This document shows positions 15,589 through 22,745 of a stretch of DNA of 64,000 bases, piece by piece. The stretch is from Rathayibacter sp. VKM Ac-2760 (GTDB taxonomy: Bacteria > Actinomycetota > Actinomycetes > Actinomycetales > Microbacteriaceae). The position numbers and the translations under genes are program-made. The stretch lies in the NCBI RefSeq assembly GCF_009834185.1, contig NZ_CP047173.1, positions 1,860,001-1,924,000 of the forward strand, in the 5' to 3' direction. The stretch's first letter is position 1, and the number at the start of each line of letters is the position of its first letter. The notes beneath the pieces were generated by a model. The model was not told where the DNA came from. It was given only the letters and a program-made list of their open reading frames with translations, and ran no database searches.

Positions 15589-16221
15589 TCAGGCGGGCGA
15601 GCTCGGGCTGAGCACGTCGGCGAGGTCGGCGTCGAGGACGACCACGTCGCCGGAGTCGTCGACCGCGACGATCTGCAGGGCGCCGTCGACGATCGCGAAG
15701 TCGTGCCGAGAGCCGTTGCCGACCGTCGTCCCGTGCGCCGGCAGCTCGTCCTCGCTCAGCGCGCGAAGGAGGCTGCCGATGACGGCGCCGTGCGTCGCGA
15801 CGATCACCCGCTGCTCCGGGAAGCGCTCGGCGACCTCGAGCAGCGCGGCGGTGGCGCGCTCGACCACCTGGGCGCGGGTCTCGCAGCCGGGGATCCGGGC
15901 GCCCTCGATGCCGCCGGGGAAGAGCTCGCGGAGCTCGTCGCCGGTCATTCCCTCGGCCTCGCCGTAGGCGCGCTCGGCGACGCCCTCGACGACCTCGGGC
16001 TCGGGCAGGCCGAGACCGCGGGCGATGATCGCCCCGGTCTCGTGCGCGCGCTGCAGCGGGCTGGCGACGACGACGTCCCAGTCGCGCTCGCGGAGCAGGC
16101 GCGCGGCGGCCCTGGCCTGCGAGCGGCCGGTGTCGTTCAGCGGGATGTCGCTCGCGCCCTGGATGCGACGGGCGGCGTTCCAGTCGGTCTGACCGTGGCG
16201 GACGAGGGTGAGCTGGGTCAC
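15589..16221 (-). CDS. Histidine phosphatase family protein
   Basis: This 210-residue protein has the phosphoglycerate-mutase-like phosphatase core. The catalytic motif LVRHGQTDWN is at residues 6-15 (RHG), followed by IPLNDTGRSQA, VASPLQRAHET near residue 53 and the second His in VATHGAVIG near residue 143. The size matches cobC/GpmB-type small-molecule phosphatases rather than true glycolytic mutase. The start is GTG at 16221 with GAGAGG upstream. It follows the sirtuin gene on the same strand with 31 nt between them, so the two are probably co-transcribed. The substrate is unknown. Confidence 0.88.
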   Translation of the reverse strand: MTQLTLVRHGQTDWNAARRIQGASDIPLNDTGRSQARAAARLLRERDWDVVVASPLQRAHETGAIIARGLGLPEPEVVEGVAERAYGEAEGMTGDELRELFPGGIEGARIPGCETRAQVVERATAALLEVAERFPEQRVIVATHGAVIGSLLRALSEDELPAHGTTVGNGSRHDFAIVDGALQIVAVDDSGDVVVLDADLADVLSPSSPA

Positions 16222-16252
16222 GGGAGCCTCTCTCGGAGGGAAGGGGAACGGG

Positions 16253-17242
16253 TCAGCGCGACGGGAGGCGCTCGGCGAGTGCGCGGAGCACCTCGCTGGT
16301 GCCGCCGTCGATCTTGATGCCGGCGCGCGAGTCGCCCTTGGTCGTGCCGCGGTTGACGATCACGATCGGCATCTTCGCCCTACGGGCGATCTCGAGGAAG
16401 CGGATGCCGGAGTTGACGACCAGGGACGAGCCGGCCACCAGCAGCGCGTCGGCGCCCGCGACGATGGCGCGCGCCTCCTGGAACCGCTCGGTCGGGATGA
16501 ACTCGCCGAAGAAGACGATGTCGGGCTTCAGGATCCCGCCGCAGACCGTGCACTCGGGGACGGTCATGGCCGAGACGTCGTGCACCTCGGCGTCGCCGTC
16601 GGGGTTGAGCGAGGAGACGTCGGGGTCGTCGAGCCAGGGGTTGAGCGCCTCGATCCGCTCGGCGATCGCGTCGCGGGCGAAGTACTGACCGCAGGTCATG
16701 CAGCGGACGCGGTCGGCGGAGCCGTGCAGATCGACCACGCGCTGCGAGCCGGCGCGCACGTGCAGACCGTCGACGTTCTGGGTGACGACGCCGGTGAGCA
16801 GGCCGCGCTCCTCGAGCCGGGCGAGGGCGCGGTGGCCGTCGTTGGGCAGCGTGGCGGTGAAGCGGCGCCAGCCGAGCTGACTGCCGGCCCAGTAGCGGCG
16901 GCGGTAGTCGGGGTCGGCGACGAACTGGGAGTAGGTCATCGGGCTGCGGACGGGGGCGCCCGCGCCGCGGTAGTCCGGGATGCCGGAGTCGGTGCTGACG
17001 CCGGCGCCGGTGACGGCGGCGATGCGCCGGCCGGCCAGGAGCTGGACCGTGCGGTCGAGCGCCTCGGAGCGCTGGTCGTCGGCTCGCTGCCGATCGGCCT
17101 GCTGCTGATCGGCTCGCTGCTGGTCGGCTCGCTGCGCGTCGGCCGACTGCTGGCCGGCCGACTGCTGGTCAGCCGGCTGCTGATCGGCCCCGCGCCGGTC
17201 GGCGCTGCGACCGTCGGCGATCGGTGTCGGACCCGACTCCAT
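16253..17242 (-). CDS. Sir2-family NAD-dependent protein deacylase with repeat N-terminus
   Basis: This 329-residue sirtuin removes acyl groups from lysine using NAD. The NAD motif GAGVSTDSGIPDYRG begins near residue 79, QNVDGLH is near residue 154, the catalytic His lies in DLHGSADRV near residue 170, and the zinc pairs CMTC and CTVC follow. Residues about 14-60 are an added low-complexity stretch of RADQQ-like pentads (ADQQPADQQSAGQQSADAQ), coded by near-perfect 15-bp repeats at 17065-17200. A strong GGGAGG site 8 nt before the ATG at 17242 indicates the repeat is translated. It shares an operon with the downstream phosphatase. Confidence 0.9.
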   Translation of the reverse strand: MESGPTPIADGRSADRRGADQQPADQQSAGQQSADAQRADQQRADQQQADRQRADDQRSEALDRTVQLLAGRRIAAVTGAGVSTDSGIPDYRGAGAPVRSPMTYSQFVADPDYRRRYWAGSQLGWRRFTATLPNDGHRALARLEERGLLTGVVTQNVDGLHVRAGSQRVVDLHGSADRVRCMTCGQYFARDAIAERIEALNPWLDDPDVSSLNPDGDAEVHDVSAMTVPECTVCGGILKPDIVFFGEFIPTERFQEARAIVAGADALLVAGSSLVVNSGIRFLEIARRAKMPIVIVNRGTTKGDSRAGIKIDGGTSEVLRALAERLPSR

Positions 17243-17308
17243 CCACGCCTCCCTCGGACGCCCGCAGATGCAGGCGCTCCTCGGACGAGTTTAGACCGCC
17301 CTGTGCCC

Positions 17309-17314
17309 TAGGGT
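17309..17314 (+). promoter_or_regulatory. -10 element, leaderless start of TrmH-type gene
   Basis: TAGGGT ends 6 nt before the ATG at 17321. Confidence 0.45.
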
Positions 17315-17320
17315 GCCGGG

Positions 17321-18130
17321 ATGCCGATCGTGCACATCGAGGACCTCGACCACCCGCTGCTCGCCGACTACCACCGGCTCACCGACGTGGCGCTGCGTCG
17401 CGTGCTCGAGCCCGAGGGCGGGCTCTACATCGCGGAGTCGTCGAAGGTGATCGTTCGCGCGCTCGACGCCGGGCACGTGCCGAAGTCGGTGCTGGTGCAG
17501 GAGAAGCGGCTGCCGGACGCCGCGGAGGTGCTCGAGCGCTTCCCCGACGTGCCGGTGTTCGTCGGGCCGGACGCGGTGATCGAGGAGCTGACCGGGTTCC
17601 ACCTGCACCGCGGGGCGCTCGCCTCGATGCGGCGGCCCGAGCTGCCGTCGATGGCGTCGCTGCTCCGGGACGCCCGGCTCGTCGTCATCCTCGAGGACCT
17701 CGTCGACCACACGAACGTCGGCGCGGTGTTCCGCGCGGCGGCCGGGATGGGGGCGGATGCGGTTCTGGTCACTCCGCGCTGCGCGGATCCGCTCTACCGG
17801 CGGAGCGTTCGGGTCAGCATGGGGACAGTGCTCCAGGTGCCGTGGACCCGGACGCCGGAGTGGGGACCGGCGCGGGCCGAGCTGCTCGCGGCCGGCTTCT
17901 CGGTCGCCGCCCTCGCTCTCGCACCCGACGCGGTGCCGCTGGACGAGTACGCGGTCTCGCGGCCGGAGCGCGTCGCGATCGTGCTCGGGGCCGAGGGCGA
18001 CGGGCTGAGCCGGGCGGCGCTCGATGCGGCGGACACCGTGGTGACCATCCCGATGCTGCACGGGGTCGACTCGCTGAACGTCGCCTCGGCGAGCGCCGTC
18101 GCGCTCTGGGCCCTCACCCGGGCACGCTGA
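17321..18130 (+). CDS. TrmH/SpoU-family RNA 2'-O-methyltransferase
   Basis: This 269-residue SPOUT enzyme has an N-terminal substrate-binding domain (about residues 20-100). The trefoil-knot domain follows: motif 1 is LEDLVDHTNVGAVFRAAAG near residue 125, motif 2 is VLGAEGDGLS near residue 223, and motif 3 is IPMLHGVDSLNVASASAVAL near residue 244. These are the S-adenosylmethionine-binding and knot residues of the SpoU class. The target (rRNA or tRNA ribose) cannot be named from sequence. It stands alone, with a leaderless-type promoter and the carboxypeptidase gene 52 nt downstream on the same strand. Confidence 0.9.
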   Translation: MPIVHIEDLDHPLLADYHRLTDVALRRVLEPEGGLYIAESSKVIVRALDAGHVPKSVLVQEKRLPDAAEVLERFPDVPVFVGPDAVIEELTGFHLHRGALASMRRPELPSMASLLRDARLVVILEDLVDHTNVGAVFRAAAGMGADAVLVTPRCADPLYRRSVRVSMGTVLQVPWTRTPEWGPARAELLAAGFSVAALALAPDAVPLDEYAVSRPERVAIVLGAEGDGLSRAALDAADTVVTIPMLHGVDSLNVASASAVALWALTRAR

Positions 18131-18170
18131 ACCGCGCGCCCGCCTCCGGAGCGCTCGGCGGCCCGCCGCC

Positions 18171-18176
18171 TACGAT
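18171..18176 (+). promoter_or_regulatory. -10 element, leaderless start of D,D-carboxypeptidase gene
   Basis: TACGAT ends 6 nt before the GTG at 18183. Confidence 0.5.
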
Positions 18177-18182
18177 GACCGG

Positions 18183-19484
18183 GTGACTTCTCCGACGCGC
18201 CCCGACAGCTCGCCGATCGACACGCCGCGCACGGTCGAGCCCCGGGCCGTGCCTCGCCGGCGCCGTCCGGTGCTGATCGTCGGCGTGATCGTGGCGGCCG
18301 TGCTCGCGAGCGCCGGTGGCGCCTACGCGGCGAACGCGGCGACGGCCGAGCTGCCTGTCGCGACGGCCGTCGTGCAGGCGACGCCGACCACCGTCGTCGA
18401 GGCGCCCGCGGTGGCCTGGCCGTCCTACGGCTCCGGGGCGATCTCGGCGGTCGGCGTGCAGGGGCCGGCGGCCGGCGGGATGCTCGCGAGCTACGGCTCC
18501 GCGGGCCAGCTGCCGATCGGCAGCATCGCGAAGGTGGTCACCGCCCTCGTCGTGCTCTCCGCCAAGCCGATCGCGGACGGGACCGACGGCGAGACGATCT
18601 CCTTCACGAGCACCGACGTCGGCTACTACAACGACTCCGTCGCTGAGAACGGCTCGGTCGCGCCCGTGTCGGCCGGCCTCGAGCTGACGGAGCGCGAGGC
18701 GCTCACGGTGCTGATGCTGCCCTCGGCCAACAACTACGCGAAGTCGCTCGCGATCTGGGCCTTCGGCTCGGAGGCGGCCTACCTCGCCGCGGCACGCAGC
18801 TGGCTCGACGAGCGCGGACTGACCGGCACGGTCGTCGCGGACACGAGCGGGCTGTCCCCGGCGACCGTCAGCACGACGCTCGAGATGGTCGTGCTGGGGG
18901 AGCTGCTGATCGGGGATCCTGTGCTCGCCCCGATCGTCGCGCTGCCCTCCGCGGTGATCCCGGGAGTGGGGACGATCGAGAACACCAACACGCTGCTGGG
19001 GCAGGCCGGTGTCGACGGGATCAAGACGGGGACGACCGACGAGGCCGGCGCGTGCCTGCTGTTCTCGCTCGACGCGACGGTCGAGGGGCGACCGGTCACA
19101 CTCGTCGGCGTCGTCGTGGGCGCGCGGACGCACCCGCAGCTCGCGGCGGACGTCCTCACGCTGATCCCGACGGTGGAGGCGGGCTTCCGGACGGTGACGC
19201 TGACGGAGGCGGGCCAGGACTTCGGGAGCTACAGCAGCGCCTGGGGGGAGTCGTCGGTGGCCGAGGCCGCGGAGGCGCAGTCGCTCCTCGTCTGGGGCGC
19301 GACGACCGTCAGCTCCAGCGTGTCGCTGGACCCGGTCGAGGTCGTCGCGGACGGGCAGGAGGTCGGCACGGTGACCGTGGACGTCAACGGCCAGGCCTAT
19401 CCGGTGCCGCTCGTCGCGGACGGGGCGATCGAGGACCCGGGCTTCGGCTGGCGCGCGACCCACCCCGGCGAGCTCTTCGGGTAG
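18183..19484 (+). CDS. D-alanyl-D-alanine carboxypeptidase, S11 family
   Basis: This 433-residue membrane-anchored penicillin-binding enzyme trims the terminal D-Ala of peptidoglycan stems. A basic N-terminus is followed by one membrane helix (about residues 31-50, PVLIVGVIVAAVLASAGGAY), an uncleaved anchor or signal. The active-site triad motifs are in order: SIAK (SxxK) near residue 114, SAN near residue 180, and KTGT near residue 280. The last 130 residues form a beta-rich tail. The GTG start is placed by a TACGAT -10 six nt upstream. It converges on the GDSL hydrolase gene with a dispersed repeat between them. Confidence 0.9.
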   Translation: MTSPTRPDSSPIDTPRTVEPRAVPRRRRPVLIVGVIVAAVLASAGGAYAANAATAELPVATAVVQATPTTVVEAPAVAWPSYGSGAISAVGVQGPAAGGMLASYGSAGQLPIGSIAKVVTALVVLSAKPIADGTDGETISFTSTDVGYYNDSVAENGSVAPVSAGLELTEREALTVLMLPSANNYAKSLAIWAFGSEAAYLAAARSWLDERGLTGTVVADTSGLSPATVSTTLEMVVLGELLIGDPVLAPIVALPSAVIPGVGTIENTNTLLGQAGVDGIKTGTTDEAGACLLFSLDATVEGRPVTLVGVVVGARTHPQLAADVLTLIPTVEAGFRTVTLTEAGQDFGSYSSAWGESSVAEAAEAQSLLVWGATTVSSSVSLDPVEVVADGQEVGTVTVDVNGQAYPVPLVADGAIEDPGFGWRATHPGELFG

Positions 19485-19514
19485 GCGGCAGCGGGACGGG
19501 GCCCGAGCGTTCTC

Positions 19515-19655
19515 TGCTGATCGAGTAGCCCTCGGAGCGGGCGTATCGAGATCCGGCGTGTTCAGCAGGGTGGGTCTCGATACGCCGCTTCGCGGCTACT
19601 CGACCAGCATGGGGTGGCCGCTGCGCGGCTGCTCGACCGGCAGGGAGCGAGCAGC
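19515..19655. repeat. Dispersed intergenic inverted-repeat element, copy 2 (both arms)
   Basis: The left arm (19515-19553, TGCTGATCGAGTAGCC ... GTATCGAGATCC) and right arm (about 19571-19610, GGGTCTCGATACGCC ... TACTCGACCAGCA) can form a near-complete stem of about 38 bp. A third, partial GCGGCTGCTCGACCGGCA end follows to about 19645. The element lies between convergent genes and could act as a bidirectional terminator. Confidence 0.8.
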
Positions 19656-19664
19656 AGGGGCCGC

Positions 19665-20558
19665 CTACGCGTCGGTGTCGTCGACGACGATGCGGACGCC
19701 GGCTGTCGCGATGTCGGCGGCGACCTCCTCCGGGGTCGCGTTGCCGGGGACGGGCGTGCCGGGCACGCTCTCGGGCGGGCGCTGCAGGTAGGGGCCGGCG
19801 TCCGGCCGCTTGGCCGTGATGAAGTCGCCGGAGGACTGATGGCGGACCCGGCGCAGCACCCACGGGACGAGGTACTCGCGGGCCCACTTCGCATCCTCGC
19901 GGCGGGCGGCCCGCCAGGTCGGCGTCGGTACCGGCTCCGGAGCGAACGGGCGGAGCGAGTTCTCGACGTTGAGAGCCTTCAGCACCATCCGCGCCACCTC
20001 GTGGTGGCCGTGCGGATTGAGGTGCAGGCGGTCCGGCGCCCACATCCGCACGTCCTGGATCTCCTGCAGCGACCACTGGTCGGCGACGATGCAGTCGTAG
20101 CGCTCGGCGAGCGCGCGGAGGTTCTCGTTGAAGATCGCGACCTTGCCGCGGATCCGCCCGAAGACGGGGGAGAAGCTGACGTCGACCCCCGTGAAGAGCA
20201 CCACCGTCGCGCCGTCCGAGCGCAGCCGGGCCAGTCCCTCCTCGAAGCGGCGGGCGATGTCGTCCGGATCGGTGCCGGGGCGGATCACGTCGTTGCCGCC
20301 CGCGGAGATCGTGATCAGATCCGGGCGCAGCGCCAGGGCCGGCTCGATCTGCTCGTCGACGATCTGCTGGAGCAGCCGCCCGCGCACCGCCAGGTTCGCG
20401 TAGGCGAAGTCGTCGTTCTGACTGCCGAGCACCTCCGCGACGCGGTCGGCCCAGCCGCGGTGACCGCCGGGGCTGGAGGGCTCGGGATCGCCGATCCCCT
20501 CGGTGAAGGAGTCGCCCAGGGCGACGTAGCGGGACCACGGATGACGCTGCTCGACCAT
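19665..20558 (-). CDS. SGNH/GDSL hydrolase family protein
   Basis: This 297-residue protein has block I ALGDSFTEGIGD near residue 13 (catalytic Ser), block II Gly in ANLAVRGR near residue 54, block III GGNDVIRPG near residue 87 (Asn), and block V DRLHLNPHGHHEVA with Asp and His near residue 173. This is the full SGNH set of lipase/acylesterases. No signal peptide is seen, so it is cytoplasmic. A 90-residue Arg- and Pro-rich C-terminal extension follows the catalytic domain. The substrate is unknown. It is divergent from the helicase gene with about 128 nt between starts. Confidence 0.88.
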   Translation of the reverse strand: MVEQRHPWSRYVALGDSFTEGIGDPEPSSPGGHRGWADRVAEVLGSQNDDFAYANLAVRGRLLQQIVDEQIEPALALRPDLITISAGGNDVIRPGTDPDDIARRFEEGLARLRSDGATVVLFTGVDVSFSPVFGRIRGKVAIFNENLRALAERYDCIVADQWSLQEIQDVRMWAPDRLHLNPHGHHEVARMVLKALNVENSLRPFAPEPVPTPTWRAARREDAKWAREYLVPWVLRRVRHQSSGDFITAKRPDAGPYLQRPPESVPGTPVPGNATPEEVAADIATAGVRIVVDDTDA

Positions 20559-20672
20559 CCCTCCATTCTGCGCTCCGAGCGGGCGGAGGGAGTCCGTCGC
20601 CCGGACGATCCCGACACGCCGGGGCCGCGCCCGCGGGTGCGCGGACCGGCGCCCGGCGTCGGAGGTGTCGGC

Positions 20673-20678
20673 TAGCCT
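20673..20678 (+). promoter_or_regulatory. Candidate -10 of the SF2 helicase gene
   Basis: TAGCCT ends 8 nt before the GTG at 20687. Confidence 0.4.
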
Positions 20679-20686
20679 CGGTCCAC

Positions 20687-22501
20687 GTGAACAGTCCCTC
20701 GAACTTCGGTCATCAGGTCGGCACCTCCGCCGCGGAGCACCTGTCCCCGTCGTTCCCCGGGCGGGCGCCGTGGGGTACCGCGAACAAGCTGCGGGCCTGG
20801 CAGGCGGAGGCCCTCGAGGCCTACTTCCAGCACGAGCCGCGCGACTTCCTCGCGGCCGCGACGCCCGGCGCCGGCAAGACGACGTTCGCCCTCCGCCTGG
20901 CCGCGGAGCTGCTGCACAACCGCACCGTCGACCGGATCACCGTGGTCGCGCCCACCGAGCACCTCAAGCGGCAGTGGGCGGAGGCGGCGCACCGCGTCGG
21001 CATCCGGCTCGACCCCACCTTCACCAACCGGATGGGGCGGCACGCCCGGCACTACCACGGCGTCGCCGTCACCTACGCGCAGGTCGCCGTGCGGCCCGAG
21101 CTGCACCGCGAGCTGACCCTCTCCGGCCGCTCTCTCGTCATCCTCGACGAGGTGCACCACGGCGGCGACGCGCTGAGCTGGGGCGACGCGATCCGCGAGG
21201 CCTTCGAGCCCGCCGCCCGCAGGCTCTCGCTCACCGGGACGCCGTTCCGCTCCGACACCGCGCCGATCCCGTTCGTCAGCTACCTGCCGGACCAGGAGGG
21301 CATCCGCACCTCGCTGACCGACTACGCCTACGGCTACGGCCGCGCGCTCGCGGACGGCGTCGTCCGCCCGGTCCTCTTCATGGTCTACGCCGGGCAGATG
21401 CGCTGGAAGTCGAAGGCCGGCGACGAGATGGAGGCGCGGCTCGGCGAGGGCAACACCAAGGACATCACCTCGCAGGCCTGGCGCACGGCGCTCGACCCGA
21501 AGGGGGAGTGGATCCCCTCGGTCCTGCGCGCGGCGAACACGCGGCTGACCGAGGTGCGCCGTGGGATCCCGGACGCCGGCGGCCTCGTCATCGCGACCGA
21601 CCACTACGCGGCGCGCGCCTACGCGGCGATGCTGCGCGAGATCAGCGGCGAGCCCGTCACCGTCGTCCTCTCCGACGAGAAGGAGGCGAGCGACCGGATC
21701 GAGGAGTTCTCGAAGGGCGACAGCCGGTGGATGGTCGCCGTGCGGATGGTGTCCGAGGGGGTCGACGTGCCGCGGCTGGCCGTGGGCGTCTACGCCACCT
21801 CCGCCTCCACCCCGCTGTTCTTCGCCCAGGCGATCGGCCGCTTCGTCCGGGCCCGGCGCCGCGGTGAGACGGCGTCGATCTTCCTGCCGAACGTGCCGGG
21901 ACTGCTCGCCCTCGCGGGCTCGATGGAGCAGCAGCGCGACCACGCGCTCGACCGCCGCGTCTCCGACGACGAGGAGTACCCCGAGGCCGATCTGATGGCC
22001 GACGCCGAGCGCGAGAGCAAGGCCTCGTCCGACCTGCTCGAGGAGGGCCGCTTCGAGTCCCTCGGCTCGGCCGCCACCTTCGACCGCGTCATGTACGAGG
22101 GCGCGGAGTTCGGCATGGAGGTCGAGGTCGAGAGCGAGGAGGAGCTCGACTTCATCGGCCTGCCCGGACTGCTCGAGCCGGAGCAGGTGCGCGAGCTGCT
22201 GCAGCACCGCCAGCAGCGCCAGGCGAAGCGCGCGGGCGGCCGCGCCGGTGCTCACGGCGCGCAGGCGGCTACGGAGGCGAAGGAGAGCGAGATCCCCGCG
22301 CCGCTCTACCGCACGCTCAAGGAGCAGCGCAGCCTGCTGAACTCGCTCGTCGGGCTCTGGGCCCGCAACACGGGGGAGACCCACGGGCAGGTGCATACCG
22401 AGCTGCGCCGGCTGTGCGGCGGGCCGGCGGTCGCGCAGGCGAGCGTGACGCAGCTGCAGGCGCGGATCGATCTGCTGCGCAAGAGGATCGGCTCGCACTG
22501 A
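20687..22501 (+). CDS. Superfamily 2 DEAD/DEAH-box helicase
   Basis: This 604-residue ATPase has two RecA-like domains. Walker A is ATPGAGKTT near residue 58, motif Ia is VAPTEHLKRQW, motif II is LDEVHHGG near residue 150, and motif III is SLTGTPFRSD. The second domain has motif V (RMVSEGVDVPRLAVG) and motif VI (QAIGRFVRARR) near residues 352 and 386. A C-terminal region after residue 480 is acidic then basic and likely helical, with a final coiled segment. The layout is that of a widespread actinobacterial helicase related to the restriction-type and XPB-like SF2 enzymes; a defined substrate is not known. It is followed by the glgX-treY-treZ operon after 244 nt. Confidence 0.88.
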   Translation: MNSPSNFGHQVGTSAAEHLSPSFPGRAPWGTANKLRAWQAEALEAYFQHEPRDFLAAATPGAGKTTFALRLAAELLHNRTVDRITVVAPTEHLKRQWAEAAHRVGIRLDPTFTNRMGRHARHYHGVAVTYAQVAVRPELHRELTLSGRSLVILDEVHHGGDALSWGDAIREAFEPAARRLSLTGTPFRSDTAPIPFVSYLPDQEGIRTSLTDYAYGYGRALADGVVRPVLFMVYAGQMRWKSKAGDEMEARLGEGNTKDITSQAWRTALDPKGEWIPSVLRAANTRLTEVRRGIPDAGGLVIATDHYAARAYAAMLREISGEPVTVVLSDEKEASDRIEEFSKGDSRWMVAVRMVSEGVDVPRLAVGVYATSASTPLFFAQAIGRFVRARRRGETASIFLPNVPGLLALAGSMEQQRDHALDRRVSDDEEYPEADLMADAERESKASSDLLEEGRFESLGSAATFDRVMYEGAEFGMEVEVESEEELDFIGLPGLLEPEQVRELLQHRQQRQAKRAGGRAGAHGAQAATEAKESEIPAPLYRTLKEQRSLLNSLVGLWARNTGETHGQVHTELRRLCGGPAVAQASVTQLQARIDLLRKRIGSH

Positions 22502-22641
22502 CGCGGCGTGCACTGACGCGGCGTGCACTACTGGACGAGCGGTGTCCGGTCCAGCCCTCGCCGCGCAACGGCGGGGTCCGTACTGTCTGAGCGTGACCTC
22601 GCCGAGGGCTGCCCGGGAGCCTCTCGCTAAGCTGGGCAGTC

Positions 22642-22665
22642 GGTCCGTCGCGAAGGTGACGGACC
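22642..22665 (+). promoter_or_regulatory. Hairpin in the glgX upstream region
   Basis: GGTCCGTC (22642-22649) pairs with GACGGACC (22658-22665) over an 8-nt loop, 80 nt before the glgX start. It could terminate helicase transcription or structure the glgX leader. I see no other feature in this 244-nt gap besides the glgX ribosome-binding site. Confidence 0.4.
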
Positions 22666-22745
22666 ATCACCCCCGACGTCGGGCATCCGCAGACCGCCCG
22701 TCGGCCTCCCCCGGATCGCCCGAGACCAGAACTCAGAGGAGTCTC

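Noticed and set aside
22642..22665. Riboswitch before glgX
   Set aside because: Only a single 8-bp hairpin is visible, without any multi-helix core or known ligand-binding sequence.
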